A DNA stretch of 64,000 nt from Cytidiella melzeri. Its lineage: Eukaryota > Basidiomycota > Agaricomycetes > Polyporales > Irpicaceae. Location: positions 1 to 64,000 of the forward strand of contig JABYQR010000075.1 in NCBI GenBank assembly GCA_022592445.1. Reading direction: 5' to 3'. The notes under the pieces are model-generated. The model did no database searches, was not told the origin of the DNA, and worked only from the letters and a program-made list of their open reading frames with translations. Both the position numbers and the translations under genes were made by a program. Every line of letters begins with the position of its first letter. Within the stretch, counting starts at the first letter, position 1. Shown in pieces: positions 11,259-22,843 of the stretch.

Positions 11259-13601
11259 ATGGCGTCGCTGACGTCCAAGCCCTATCCCACCGTCAAAGTC
11301 CACTTTCCAGCCGACATGCGTGCGTTGCCCGCGAACGAGTCGGACGACCCGCTCACGCGTGCACTCGCCCCTCCACCGAACGAGACCCCTGAGGAGCGCA
11401 CCGAGCGGGTGAAGCTGGAAATAGCGGCACAGCGAGTCAGCGATCAGATTGACGAGGCCATCAAGCAGGAGAAGACTGCCTTGAAGAAGAAGAGGGCCGT
11501 CAAGATGCTCTTGTTAGGCCAGAGCGAGAGCGGTGCGTTCGCTTTTCCTTCTATCCCAACATGTAACTCACATGGTACACGTCTTGCGCTCTGTTTACAA
11601 GGCAAGTCTACAACGCTGAAAAGTATGTGCACGCTCGAGAAGCTACAGAATGTCTCACTTACTGTGATGAGCTACACGTAGACATGCAACTCGCATATGC
11701 CCCACGCATGTTCGCTGCTGAGCGTGCCTCATGGCGCGCAGTCATCCAGCTCAACCTCGTCCGAAGCGTCAATGCCATCCTCGACGCGCTCTCCTCCGAG
11801 CTCACCTCTCCGGACGCTTCAGGCTCCCCTACTCCGTACCTGTTCCCGTCTTCTCTAGCGAAACCTCCCTCATCCGTCCCGGACAGCAGTGCCGGGCACA
11901 TTGATATCCCTCCAGACAGGCGTTCCGTCCTGATGAAACTCAAACTGCGTCTCGCGCCTTTGCGGCAGGTCGAGGCCGACCTCAAGGCGCGTCTTGGTAC
12001 GGGCACCGACGAGATCACCGAAACGATGCTCTCGCAAGATCCCGAGGAGAGAGGGAGCATAGATTCTGAAACGTTGATGGCAGCGTCGTCGGATGACGTG
12101 CCGTACATACCGTCGAGGAGGCTTAACCCGAACGAGCTGGTTGTGCGGTCACATGTCGAGTGGAAGGAGAAGGAGAAGGCGAGGTCCAAGTTTTCATTGC
12201 CTTCGATCAAGTCCAGCGGGACCCGTCCAGGGTCTTCGAATGGAGGGCATTCTGTCGGCGAAGGTGACAGGGATACGGCGACGGATGTGTTGGCAGGATG
12301 CGCGGAAGATATGATGACACTTTGGAGAGACCCGCTCGTGCGGGAGGTTGTCAAGCGGAGGAGGGTGATACGTAGGCTTTGGGACAGTGCCGAATAGTGA
12401 GACTTCGCACGCCGTCCATTGGTATTGCTCACTCTCAACACCGAATCTAGCTTCCTAAATCGAATCTCGACCATCGCTGCACGCGAATACGAGCCGTCGA
12501 ACGACGACGTACTCAGAGCAAGGATACGCACGCTGGGTGTACAGGAGTATATCATACCTTTCGAGAGCGGAAGTAAGTGTCGCAGTTTTCTATACGGAAT
12601 CCAAGACTCGGACGCTGACTTTCCGTCGCAGACGATCGCAACGGCTGGCACGAATGGCGCGTATATGACGTCGGAGGATCCAGAACAGCGGTGAGCATTG
12701 ATTATCAGCGGTTTAGTGCTTCGTGCCTGTGCCTTGATATATCTGTGGAAGACGACGCGTAGAAACTGGCACCTTCATGCGCCTGCACGGAGTACTGTTA
12801 ATGGTCATTTCTTTCGGCTTGGCTGTCTTCTTTTAAACGCTGAACCCAATACTGACGTTTGCCGCCTTTTTGTGTGCAGCGGGCAGCTTGGCTTCCGTAT
12901 TTCACGGACGCCCACGCCGTGCTCTTCCTCGCGCCCATCTCCGCTTTCGACGAGTTCCTCGCAGAGGACAAGCGTGTGAACCGGTTGGAGGATAGCTTCC
13001 TGCTGTGGCAGGCGATATGCAAAAGCGAGCTCCTCAAGCGTTCAATCATCATTCGTGAGTTTCCTCTCCGCCATCAAGTCACGGAAAACGTGCTGAATTG
13101 CAAATGTATGGGTCTCGCAGTGTTCATGAATAAATGCGACATATTGACGAGGAAGCTCGAGGCTGGAATCAAGGTCAACAAGTACATGACCAGTTATGGC
13201 GCACGGGCGAACGAGCCCAGTGTTTTTGCTCATTGTACGTGCCCCGTCTCGACCTTGGTGCTCGCGTAAATATGGGTTTTGTTGAAACATGGCTGCTCAG
13301 ACCTACAGAACAAGTTCAAGGATCTATTGCTCACTCTTTCCCCAGCAAAAAGGCCGTTCTACGTATTCCAGACTTCGGTCGTAGTAAGAAGGCCACCCTC
13401 CGCATGTTCTTTTTCCTTCCGGCTGACCTGGATTTATGTGACGCAGGACACAGTAGCGACGGCCAACACACTCTCTGCTGGTATGTCTTTTCTTTACACC
13501 TCTTGGCTTCGGGAGAAGAATCACAACTAACACCACCTTTGTTTTTAGTACGCGACGGGATCCTACAGACGCACCTCCGATCCGCCAACTTTGTCGTCTA
13601 G
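11259..13601 (+). CDS. Heterotrimeric G-protein alpha subunit, expanded basidiomycete type, 549 aa
   Basis: Ten exons (11259-11532, 11602-11622, 11682-12396, 12451-12572, 12632-12690, 12880-13054, 13121-13234, 13301-13383, 13447-13480, 13549-13601) total 1650 nt. Motifs in order: P-loop LLLGQSESGKST (about 83-94), switch I VLRARIRTLGV (357-367), switch II DVGGSR (390-395), FLAPISAFDEFLAEDKRVNRLEDS, FMNKCD (G4), TSVVDT (G5). It transduces receptor signals at the membrane. At 549 residues it is about 200 longer than canonical G-alpha; the extra sequence is a Ser-rich insertion in the helical domain (about 125-310). Switch I keeps the catalytic Arg and the Mg-binding Thr, but the switch II Gln is Ser. 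The N-terminus (MASLTSKPYP) lacks the Gly2/Cys3 acylation signal, so membrane attachment must differ from the classical type. Confidence 0.93.
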
Positions 13602-14049
13602 CCGCAAACACTTGGATTTCACCACGCACTCAAAAGCATCTGTATCCTTCAATCCTTCGTATTCCATCTAGAACTTTTTATTCGTTCATCTATAGCGCTG
13701 CTATAACGGTATAAGCACCGCACTTGCTCCACTCTGTTTTTTGGACGAGCTTTTAGTTATACAGTGTGGAGTACTGAGTACAAGTCCTCGTCGTCCTTCG
13801 CCTGTATCAGCGTCAGACTGCAATGTATCCTTCGCATCCTTGTGTGGCGTACATTTTCATATCACGAGTTATTGACATCTCACCTGCTGGAGGACAGTCA
13901 AATCTCGAAGGGACACGCTTCAGAGGTTTTAAGAACAGAACTACCATGGACAATATAAACGCGAGGCGAGTGTGTATTTTATAACATGATTATAGGCGTG
14001 CAGGTATTGTAGCACAAGTCCAATGAGCGGAAAGCAGTGCGGCCAAATA
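13602..14049. other. Convergent 3' region between the G-alpha gene and the HMG-like gene
   Basis: About 450 bases with no supported gene; only short frames, none with splice logic. Probably the two facing 3' UTRs. Confidence 0.5.
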
Positions 14050-14694
14050 TCAATATGAACTCTGCACCTCCACTGAGTCATTCAAGTTGCTGCCTGGCAC
14101 CTCCACCTGGCGTCCGTCTTCCCTGAGAGCTCGCTGCTCCTCATCACTGCCACGCACTGGGGCCTCCGAATCTAAATCTATGGACTGACCACCCACGCCC
14201 ACTGATAAGTCACCCGAGGGTACTAACAGCTCCCTCAAAGTGTCAACAAACACGATCGGCTCGTGCCTCGCAATCCACCGCGCCCGTCTCGCTCTCGCCC
14301 GTTTCTTGGGCTGTGGATGGACACCCAGCGTCAGCCAAAGTAATGACAAAAGGAGTGCGGCTGACCATCAACATTTGCTCCACCTCAAGCTCATCCAGGA
14401 CGTCGTGCTCTGCCACATGATACGCCTGACGGACAGACTCGGGCTCTGATGCCCAGCGTTGGGCTATTGTAGCTGCTATAGACGAAGAACTTGGAGAAGA
14501 GCAGGGTGGCGGGGGTACGGAGTTGGCAAAGCCTGAGGCGGCAACGTGCCGGGGCAGTTGTCTCGTTGGTCTAGCAGCCGGCCTACTGGCTTGTAGTAGC
14601 TGAGAAGACACGAATGTAGACTTACATGAGCGAAATGGGATTGCAAGCTTGTGTCGATACGTACCGTGGGCTGAGAACGTTCTGATTTCGGCAT
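14050..14694 (-). CDS. HMG-box-like protein (degenerate box)
   Basis: Three exons join in frame: the first ends at a GTACGT donor near 14664, the second carries SSSSIAATIAQRWASEPESV and RQAYHVAEHDVLDELEVEQ, and the third begins PKKRARARRARWIARHEP and ends at the stop at 14050. The pattern IAxxIAQRWxxExxxVRxxYxxxAExxxxxE followed by a basic KKRARARRARW tract matches helices 2-3 and the tail of fungal HMG boxes, which bend DNA. Helix 1 is not clearly recognisable, so the call is tentative. The ATG at 14694 (MPKSERSQPT) is chosen because it begins just before the first donor; the frame is open further upstream through a Pro run created by a G homopolymer on the plus strand. A role as a DNA-binding regulator is an inference. 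Confidence 0.5.
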
Positions 14695-14746
14695 GATCCC
14701 CTCGATGCTGATTTGCAGACTGCTTCGTATGTGGCGCAAGCCGCGA

Positions 14747-14757
14747 GGGGGGGGGGG
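14747..14757. repeat. Poly-G run
   Basis: Eleven or so consecutive G residues on the plus strand. Its length is prone to sequencing error and affects the frame upstream of the HMG-like gene start. Confidence 0.8.
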
Positions 14758-15811
14758 TGGCGAATTAACAGCGGCTGCAGGAGTCTGTACTGCTCGAAAC
14801 CAATCACGAACAGATTCAGGTAAGAGTTTTTACACGAAAAATCCCGCGGTGGGAATTATGCGTCGTAGATAGACCGTAGTCCTGTAAAAACTGTGCAGAA
14901 TTTCGTTGAGACGGCTAGTTTCTTTATAGTGCATGATAAAAAGAACTTACAAAGAGACAGACTAGTGAATATCCACCAAGCTACAAAGACAAAAATCGGG
15001 TTGAAGCAAAAGCCGTTTGCGTAGGGTTGGGGCAGGAGAAGGCCTGCACACACACACACATATATATATAGCACCAATTCGTGCTGTGAGCTTCGAGGTT
15101 CACAGCTTGCTATAGCTACCACGGGAAGAGCCACCTGCGACAAAAAGCCAGGACCCGTCGACCCACCCTCCACAAATCGATTGTGTCCTTGGAGAGACGT
15201 CATGGTGGACCAGGTTTGGGTTTTGATAGTTGGATTCAGATGTCCCTTTTGTTGTCTGTGCTCCTCCTATGAGCAGAGAAGTGGGCATAGCAACAACAAC
15301 GGGCCCGGCCATTGGTACCTAGTAGAGAGTCACGGGCCTCGGACGCAGATGTGGGTTGTTGGCACTATACAGTGGCCACGCTTGCACCTGCAGTATAGTG
15401 TGCAGTCAACGTTGTATACTGAGGGAGATGGCCACAATGGTGAATCGTGTGGTGGATACTCATTTTCTGGCGTAAGTAGAATCAATAATAATAGATAACA
15501 TCATCCCGGTAACGAAATTTGATCCCTCTACTTGAAGCAGTATACATACTAGCAAGTCTATAACGCGTCACGCTTGATCCCACCGGACCAACATCCAAGA
15601 TCTCAAAACAGTCCCGTGCATTCCAGCCAGCCCAATAACGCTAGACCGCGAGAGATGGGTGCGCAGAGCAGAAGTGGCTCAAGTGGCGCAGCACACTCAA
15701 GAACGTGAAGTAGGCAGGTGGCATTTAGGAAGATCCAAGTGAGTAGCATTGCTGTCTTGATTCAGCGACCAAAGCTTGTGTTAACTCTAGAGTATACATG
15801 TCTTTGCCAGT
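14758..15811. other. Intergenic, with a short (CA)n(TA)n tract
   Basis: No supported gene. A CACACACACATATATATA tract lies near 15050-15070. A plus-strand frame at 15181-15498 is open for 105 codons but is rich in Cys, His and Trp, lacks flanking splice sites and has an unnatural composition. The 3' end of the terpene synthase remnant begins at 15812. Confidence 0.4.
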
Positions 15812-17162
15812 TCACATATCGTCTACCATCGGGACAACGACTTCTTCTTTGTGTAGACCAGTGGCTCGCTTTCTCTTGAGCAGAAGCGGCATAAAACGAG
15901 ACTTTTTGAATCTTGAGTTCCTTGCTTCCGAAATATCTCCCAGCCTCGAATGACCAACAGCTGTTGCCGCGCGGCCAGTTGGCGATGACCTTGATGTAAA
16001 CCGCAACTTGGTCATCAATTTCCTTATCCCAGGAGGGAGTCCTGTCGAGACCGTCGAGGAATCTCTCCTCGATCTTCTTGTGGTACTTGGCTACCCATTC
16101 CACGGCCTCCGACAGAAGGAGGTCGAACTGGCGCATTACAATCGTAAGGATGTTGTAGCAATCATTTCCTACTGCCTGCTCCTTGTTATAAGACGCAATG
16201 TCCTGTTGGCCAACGTAAGTCACTATACTTCTTCGCCGTATCCCAGCAACTCGACGTACATCATCTAGTGTGATGAGGTCAGCTATGGTTTATTGCAGCT
16301 CCTTTACAACTGGATCGTAAAAGGCGTTATCAGGGATGCTCAGATGGAGTTCACCAGGCACGTATGAAGGCCGTGCACCATTTTTTTCTCGTTGAATATG
16401 CATGTAGCTCTCAACCGTACGGAGAGTATCATTGACTCGATCTCCGGCCTGGACAACGAGAGACTTCAAATAGTCCGTGGATGATTCGAACATACGGCGT
16501 GCTGCTTCCGGAGTAACAGATCTGCTACCGCGCTCCCAGAATATACGTAAAAATGTAAGTATATGCGCTCCCGCTGGGTGCCTGAGCTTACTGACTGTCT
16601 AGTCATCTCGCCGAGGACAATCTCACCTTCTGGACGAGGCTTGTGAGGGTTACGAAGCGCGTCTATGACAACGTCGACCATTTCCCGGACGACGTGCATC
16701 GGCTCGACGTCTGTATACTCATCTATCACGAAGAAGATCTGAAAGGAAAATACAGTATCGGTCGCCCTACCCGTTGTAGTCCACTGACGTTCATCATGTC
16801 GATGCTACAGATACAAAGAAATATGCGTGAGCGGTGATCAAGTCATGATAGCACTGTCACTAACCCTGTGCGCAGAAGTTCTCTACTAGCCACCGGGTAG
16901 ACGAGAGACGCAAGACGTCCTGCAAGAACACATCATTGAATTCTGGCCTATCCCCCTTCACAGTTCTCTCACCGAGATCGCAATTGTCAAAAGCATATTG
17001 AGACCGTTCGTTAAACGGTTTGAAGGACTTTAACCAGGCATTGGACTCAAGCGCCACTTCCTCGTGGTAGGGGTTGATGGCTCTGGGCCATGGCCAGCTC
17101 TTCATTGTATATGGAAGACAGAGAATGTGGGGGGAAGACTGGGCATCGGAAGGTGAAGACAT
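15812..17162 (-). pseudogene. Sesquiterpene synthase, disabled copy
   Basis: Class I terpene synthase remnant; the family cyclises farnesyl diphosphate. Exons 17162-16973, 16919-16865, 16804-16789, 16738-16592, 16532-16260 and 16202-15812 rebuild the family in order: LPYTMKSWPWPRAINPYHEE, RLASLVYP, IFFVIDEYTDVEP with the DEYTD metal motif, LRNPHKPRPEGE, YMHIQREKNGARPSY, DDIASYNKE (the NSE/DTE-type triad, first position Asp) and a C-terminal NSCWSFEAGRYFGS. Lesions: a TAA in frame at 16292-16290 between KELQ and TIADLITL; an extra A in the A5 run (plus strand T run 15903-15907) that shifts the last 28 or so codons; and no AG acceptor before the conserved Phe-Trp-Glu codons near 16541. Both metal-binding motifs survive. 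The lesions make a functional product unlikely unless they are sequence errors. Confidence 0.88.
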
Positions 17163-17207
17163 GGTGAGTGTTGAATCTTGAAGAGCGACTGTCCCGTCGG
17201 ACGAGCC

Positions 17208-17217
17208 TATTATATAT
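17208..17217 (-). promoter_or_regulatory. TATA box of the terpene synthase locus
   Basis: On the minus strand this reads ATATATAATA, about 50 bases upstream of the ATG at 17162. The promoter core seems to be preserved although the coding region is broken. Confidence 0.5.
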
Positions 17218-17824
17218 GCGGTACGTCCAGCATCAGCAGTGGAAACGGAAGTCTCCTTCCTGTTGAACAGCACTTTGGGGACTTGACGTCACCGCATGCG
17301 CACACTGCCGTTGCTACTACTTACTAGTAGATGGCAAACCTGTTGCTATAAGTTACTCTAGTAGGTACAGACGCGCTGTACCCACTGGGGACACACTCCC
17401 GGCGCAAGAGACCTCGCCCACAATGCAGTTGTTGCGTAGATGGGGTAAACGTTCGTTATCATCGTACACGTACACGTTGAGCAAGTTAACAACAGAGGAA
17501 TATTTGACGGAGGCGCAATCATGCGAGTTTGGTCGCGGGAAGTAACGAGAACACGGCTGACTGGAAACAGTCCATGGATCCAACAATATGCCATTATTAT
17601 GCAAGAAGGGACACTACAAGATATATGCCATCAAAAGGAGGAGAGAGATAGTGCATTGTCTATGGAAGATAAACCCCACAAGTCCATTGGTAAAAGCATT
17701 AGAGGAGTGAACAAATAAAAACTTCAGCAACTGAAAACAAGGAAAGAGAAATATAGCAACCAGAGCAAGAACGTCTCGTTGAAATGTCGTAAAATCAGCA
17801 CACACCACACTTTACACCCCCTCT
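17218..17824. other. Intergenic between the terpene synthase remnant and the next membrane-protein gene
   Basis: About 600 bases. Only short overlapping frames are present, and none shows splice logic or a recognisable motif. Confidence 0.4.
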
Positions 17825-19436
17825 TCAGTCGTTCTCACTTCTCCTCGGGGCCCTCTCCAACCAATTGCTACCCACCGTCTCCGAGCTGACGTCCGGATTC
17901 GAAGAATACGGCGGAGGCAGCAGCAGCGGCACAGGAGGAGACGTTGAAGGGGCAGTCGCCTCCGTCGGCGTCGTTGGGTCCGCGTTCCTCACCGACAACC
18001 CGCCCGGTACAGTACTATGCAAATCATACAGTTCAGAGTCAGGAGACTGCGCCCGTGCCATTTCCCACCGCGCAGTGAGCGCATCAGGTGGCGTTGCTGC
18101 TGCAGGACGACGCTGGCTTAGACTCTGGCTGAGGCCGTGTGCTGTTGTTGTCGGAGGGTAATGGGAGCTACTCCCGTGCGAGCTCATCGTGGAGTGCGCG
18201 TACCGCGAAGACGGCGGTTTCGCCGCAACGTTGTCTGGACCCGTGCCCGTACCCATGACGTTATCAACGATATTCCCTAGTTCTACCTGCTCCGAGCCCT
18301 CGACGAGCGGGTCAATCAGCCTGCTCCTCTCTGACGGAGGAGGCCACACTCCTTGTTCGTGGAAGACCGACCCGGACGAGGCTGCGCGCATACCAAGCAG
18401 GTAGGGCGATGGAGCAGGTCTCACAGGTGGTTCAGCCAGCATCGCTTCGACCTCGAAAGGCGTTGCGCTTGCAGAGCTGCCTTCCCTCGCCATTCTAAGC
18501 CTACCTGAAGAAGATGCTGTAGAGGAGGTGGGCCGGTCTCTGTACGGTGCCAACCCGTGCACTTCCCCGTCCGTCCAGTCGTCGTCTTCGTCGTCGAGCA
18601 AGTTCTTCCGCAGCCGTCCGAACACGCGCAATTTCTTGTAGTTGAGGCGAACCTTTTTCGACCGGTGGAGGAAGATGAAGAGAGAGACGATGATGATCAC
18701 GAGTGCGAGGCCGCCGAGGGAGCTACCGATGATGATCGTGCGCATGCTGCTGGAGGCCGGAGAAGAAGAGGGGTAGGGCAGGACTGTTGGAATTGCGATG
18801 ACGGACTACAGGATTTAGCGTTAGCTTGGATAGTAAAGGTGGAGAGCAACTTGAGAAGAGAAAACAGGCGAACCGTTGATTCGCTTCCATCGCTGTTGGT
18901 GACGACAGATGTGGAAAACAGCGTCGTGAATATCCCGCTCGAGCTCATAGACGACGATGGAGATGCGGTGCTGAGTGGAGGAGAGGTCGACACGTCCGCT
19001 GGCACGCTCGAGCTGCTCGCATCAGCCGTACTCGAAGAGGAAGACAAAGGTATGCTGGCTGAACTTTGTGAGCTACTCTCGGTAGTAGAACTTGACGTCG
19101 CGCTAGAGGTTGAGGTAGTCGTCGTCGACGAAGAGGTGACATCGTCACTGGACGAAGAGAGCACAGTTGAACTTGTTGATACCGACGCAGACCTTGATTT
19201 GGGGTGGAGTTATCAGGCTATGGAGTCGGTGTATATTTTTGAGCAATATGGTAAACGCACGAGACGACACTGGCAGAGTCACTGCCAGACACTGACACGC
19301 TCGAACCGACCGACGATCCAGAACCAGATTGGCCTCCGGAGTCAGTGCCACTATCACTGTTTGCGTCCGATGCAGCACCACTGCTGAGTGAGATGGGAGG
19401 GTCCGTGGGCAGTGCTTGCCGTGCAATGTTAGATGC
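17825..19436 (-). CDS. Ser/Thr-rich single-pass membrane protein (5' end unresolved)
   Basis: Three exons (19436-19261, 19192-18874, 18805-17825; 1476 nt, phases close) encode a long Ser/Thr/Gly-rich extracellular stalk (GTDSGGQSGSGSSVGSSVSV and poly-Ser/Thr), one transmembrane helix (IIIGSSLGGLALVIIIVSLFIF) followed by basic residues (LHRSKKVRLNYKK), and a cytoplasmic tail of about 270 residues rich in Pro, Ser and acidic stretches (LLDDEDDDWTDGE). This is the layout of fungal cell-wall sensors (Mid2/WSC type) and of many basidiomycete proteins of unknown role. Exon 1 begins after a TATAG acceptor in phase 0, so a short upstream exon, perhaps with the signal peptide, is missing from this model. 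No catalytic domain is seen. A function in wall or surface sensing is only an inference. Confidence 0.7.
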
Positions 19437-20432
19437 CTATAGGGGCGGGGAAGAAACAGCAGTACTGGTGAGTTACGTTCCATCTCAGTCATGGACACCT
19501 CGAAGCCAAAACGCAAACTGTCTGCCTAAGCCATCTTGAGTCCCAAATCGCTTGAGACTCCAATCTTCAAGCCAAACACAGGGGGAGAATTGAATGGGCA
19601 CAGCGTCACACTCACCAACGGCCCCTCCCTTCCTCTCATCACGTAGCTTGTACGCCCAACATCGTGTGCGTCCCGCCGATACGCATGTATTACAGGCGTC
19701 GCAGCAGGTAACGCGTACGCCCTCCCGATCCTCTCTCTCGTCACCGCCGGCCCATGCGGGGCGTGCGTTTGCATTCCCAGTTTGTTGTTTTTTGTTATTC
19801 AAGGGGCCACAGATGCTCTTGAGAATGTCACAGTAAAAGTAGCAGATCTCGAGAATTGCCTGAGTGTTGTTGTTGTCGTTGTTGTGATTGTTGTGGTTCT
19901 GCAAGCGGGTCACAAATCGATAGTTCGGGGAGGAAGAGATGCGGCGGCAGGTCACAGCAACAGCGTCCGGTGTATGGAGAGGGCTTGGGTTACTAGTCGT
20001 TGTACATGTCCAAGGAGGACATTATACCGCCGAACTTAGTGTCCTCCAACCTTTCTGTCGCGGTGAGCACAGCCCGACTTGGTGGAAATCCTCACATAGC
20101 GTTGGCGTCTGTTGCAATCTATCAGTCTATTGTCAATCTCTCGGATACTTCAACGCAGTTGTTGTCGAGATAGCTGTCTGCAATGACATTTGTGTATACG
20201 GAATCAGTATAATATCGGGGTTTTGAGTGCATGAGGGGTCGTCAACAGAGCGTAGAGTTTACAACCGACATTTAAATGCTTTAAGCAGTACTATCAATAG
20301 CGTAGACCATAAGTAAGGAAAAGTAGAAAGATGCATGACAAGAGTGTGCATGCAGAAAAAAAAACTGGTCCGTCCCCGTCGAGAAAGCTTCTATAACTAC
20401 AAATTTTACGCAGTCGTCACTCCTGGTGAGGA
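19437..20432. other. Intergenic, possibly holding the first exon of the downstream gene
   Basis: A long minus-strand frame (19955-19485) contains an Asn/His repeat and no recognisable domain. It could include the missing signal-peptide exon of the 17.8-19.4 kb gene or its leader. Nothing else is supported. The 3' end of the next minus-strand gene starts at 20433. Confidence 0.3.
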
Positions 20433-21950
20433 TCAGTCTCGGATAGAGTCGTAACTTGGCGGAACCTCAGTCGGCGGCGTCACATGCTCAGATCCAACAC
20501 CAGGCAGCCGTCCGCCATCAGTATGCTGGACAACAGCACCGTCGTCGTCGTCGTCTAAATGCGGACTTGAGTGTCGATTCCTGATTCTCAGTGCCGCCTC
20601 CCTCTCCTTCTGACTGGGAATCGTCGACGAGGTAGGCAGAGAAGGGCCTGGACTCGGGCCCCTCCAGTCTCCAGGAGGAGGGACATAGCCGCGGGGGCTG
20701 GAAATCCCGCTATCTGACGTACCATCGCCGCCTTCCGCGTATGCAGCATATGCACCAGGATAGTCATGTCCTACAGATGGTGGCTGGTAGCTTTGGTGCG
20801 TCCTCGCTGCACCACCTGCTTCTGAGGATGAAGAACCGCCGTATTGCGACTGCGAACCAGGCTGCGAGTACGCTGAGGGCGCCGACGTCGGAGCACGGGT
20901 ACTTGCGACCCCCGCTATTCCTGCCGTACCTATCCCAGCAGCACCTGCGCCGAGCAAGCCGCTACTGCTGTTATGCTGCGCCATCTCTGGTGCACCTGGT
21001 GAGTACGAGTATGGCGTTACTTGTGCCGCATCGGCAGCAGCCAAGTCAAGGCCAGCCCCGTTATGACGTCCACCCACGACTCTGTCTGGATCAAAGTCGC
21101 CGTCAAAGTCGTCCTTGTTCCTGTTGCGTCGTCGGAGGCAGAACCATCCAAGCAGCAACAATACAATTAACCCTCCCACACCACCGACAACTCCTCCAAC
21201 AATCGCGCCTGTATGCGATGATGATCCACTCGAGACTGACGCATTGCCTGGGAGTGCGGACGGGGTGACAATCACGGTTACAGCCAGTGTATTGGTAACA
21301 GTCTGACCGGCCGCATTTGTTGTTCTGCTCAGATGTCAGTGCACAGATATATGACATCATGCAAGAAAGGGCGTACACAAGTATACTCTGGCTCGTTGAT
21401 GTGCTGGGCGATGGGAGGGCCGACGAAGATGAAGCAGTCAGGGATCCGGAAGATACCCCCGAGTCACTTGGTACAGGCGTGGGAGGAGCCCCGCTGCTTG
21501 ATGTATCTGGATTTGGAGTGGAGCTTGCTGGAGGAGGAGCCGGCGAAGAAGGAGAGGGCGAGGGCGAAGAAGGGTTGGAAGGAGCTGAAGAAGAGGGAGG
21601 GGGCGCGGACGAAGAAGGCGGGGGTGAGGAGGAGGAGGAAGGCGAGGAAGGCACTGAGGATGAAGTAGAAGGATCCGGCGTGGGACTGGAGGGTACACCT
21701 GCGATAACAAGTTGATTAGCACTCTCGAAAATCATATCAGCCTCATGCAGCGAATAAAGGGGGTTTTAAAGTCAAAGCAAAAGCTCGTACTCGAGACGGA
21801 GGAGACGGTACTGCTAGATGCTCCCTGGGACGTCGAGGATAGAGAAGAGGGTGAAGATGGGGTCTGAGACATACTTGAACTCGAAAGGGTTGGCGGTGCG
21901 GACGAGTCCAACGACGACGGCGGGGTGAGGGTAGGGGTGGGCAACGACAT
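20433..21950 (-). CDS. Ser/Pro-rich single-pass membrane protein with PPxY tail
   Basis: Exons 21950-21791, 21698-21377 and 21324-20433 join in frame. The product starts MSLPTPTLTPPSSLDSS without a clear signal peptide. It has about 180 residues of Ser/Pro/Thr repeats (SSPPPSSSAPPPSSSAPS), a transmembrane helix (GAIVGGVVGGVGGLIVLLLL) followed by CLRRRNRNK, and a cytoplasmic tail with Ala/Gly-rich, Ser-rich and DDDDD segments. The tail ends PPTEVPPSYDSIRD, whose PPSY motif is a classic docking site for WW domains of Nedd4-type ubiquitin ligases. The layout resembles the gene just downstream (17.8-19.4 kb) and one at 45.7 kb. I infer a plasma-membrane sensor-like or wall-associated protein whose turnover may be ubiquitin-controlled; the sequence does not prove it. 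Confidence 0.72.
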
Positions 21951-22843
21951 GGTCGTTCAGAAGAGAGCAGAAAAGGCCGCAAAATTCAGAGGATAAGGGG
22001 GGTGGGACAGGGGAAATGTTATGTAAATGAGCATGAAGAGAGGAGTGATTAGACGCGTGGAGCGTGGGCCAACGCGTGTTTGGCAAAAAGCCTGCCAGTG
22101 GCTTCACGCCGTGCCACCCTAGGTCGACGTTACGACCACCGTGCAGGACAACGTGGAGAGCGACAGAGAGAGCGAGACAAAGAGACAGCAGGACTTTGAG
22201 AACAGGAGTACATGCACAGCGCCCCGGTCACCCCCTACACACCGGAGAATTCGCCGCAGAGTGCCTAGTAGCTATACATGCTATCGTGCCGGTGCCGATG
22301 CGAAAGTAAGAAAAGATTCAGAACTCACTGCTACCGGGATCCTGTCTAGCTTGCAGTTGTTCCTTTGCCATCGATGGTTTATGGACTGTTGTGGTGGTCG
22401 AGACGAGAGATGTGCAGAGGAAAATCTCTAACACAACCCGGAAAATTAGCCAAGTTACGTGGCACGTGCAGGCTTGCTGGCCTCAGCACTCCAGAGGCGC
22501 CCATGGCTGGATCGCCCTCGAACGGCGGCCACCACTGCCCGTCTTCCGACAGAACGGAATCCATTCAGTGCTGTACTGTACAGCCTGCCAGTCTATGCTC
22601 AAGGCAAGGCGTAATAGAACGCTGTTCAGATCTTTTCAGACTAAGGAGTTCAAGCAAACACAATGACGTCTGTAATATGGGCTCAACAATACAACCTGGC
22701 AGTGTCATACTTAGTCATTATCATAAGTCGGAATACTTGCGTGTTGCCTACTGTAGCTCGTTCGGCGAATAAACCTTTGCGTGTTCTAGATAAACCAGAT
22801 GGCAACTTACCAGCGTTCGCTAAAAACTCCCCGTTTCCTGAGT
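21951..22843. other. Intergenic: upstream of the Ser/Pro-rich gene and 3' of the aldehyde dehydrogenase gene
   Basis: No supported gene. A purine-rich stretch (GAGAGCGACAGAGAGAGCG) lies near 22153-22190. Short plus-strand frames have no splice logic. Confidence 0.4.

Noticed and set aside
12451..12572. Suspicion that the Mg-binding Thr of switch I in G-alpha is lost
   Set aside because: Careful alignment of VLRARIRTLGV with the canonical motif places Thr364 on the Mg-binding Thr; only the following Thr is Leu.
11659..12651. 330-codon minus-strand frame
   Set aside because: It is antisense to the large third and fourth exons of the G-alpha gene and is Ser/Arg-rich as expected of a shadow frame.
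14694..14822. Extending the HMG-like gene upstream through a poly-proline segment
   Set aside because: The segment depends on the exact length of an 11-G homopolymer and has no acceptor or start codon before it.
15181..15498. 105-codon plus-strand frame
   Set aside because: Odd composition (many Cys, Trp, His), no splice context, no motif; treated as chance.
16202..16260. Reading the terpene synthase NSE motif as GQQDIASYNKE with an altered Asn
   Set aside because: That reading keeps intron sequence. Splicing from the GTACGT donor at 16259 to the CCAACAG acceptor gives DDIASYNKE, which fits the family consensus, so the triad is not damaged.
18557..19387. 276-codon plus-strand frame with acidic residues
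   Set aside because: It is antisense to the Ser/Thr stalk of the membrane protein; TCG/GAC codons read backwards give the Val/Glu/Asp pattern.
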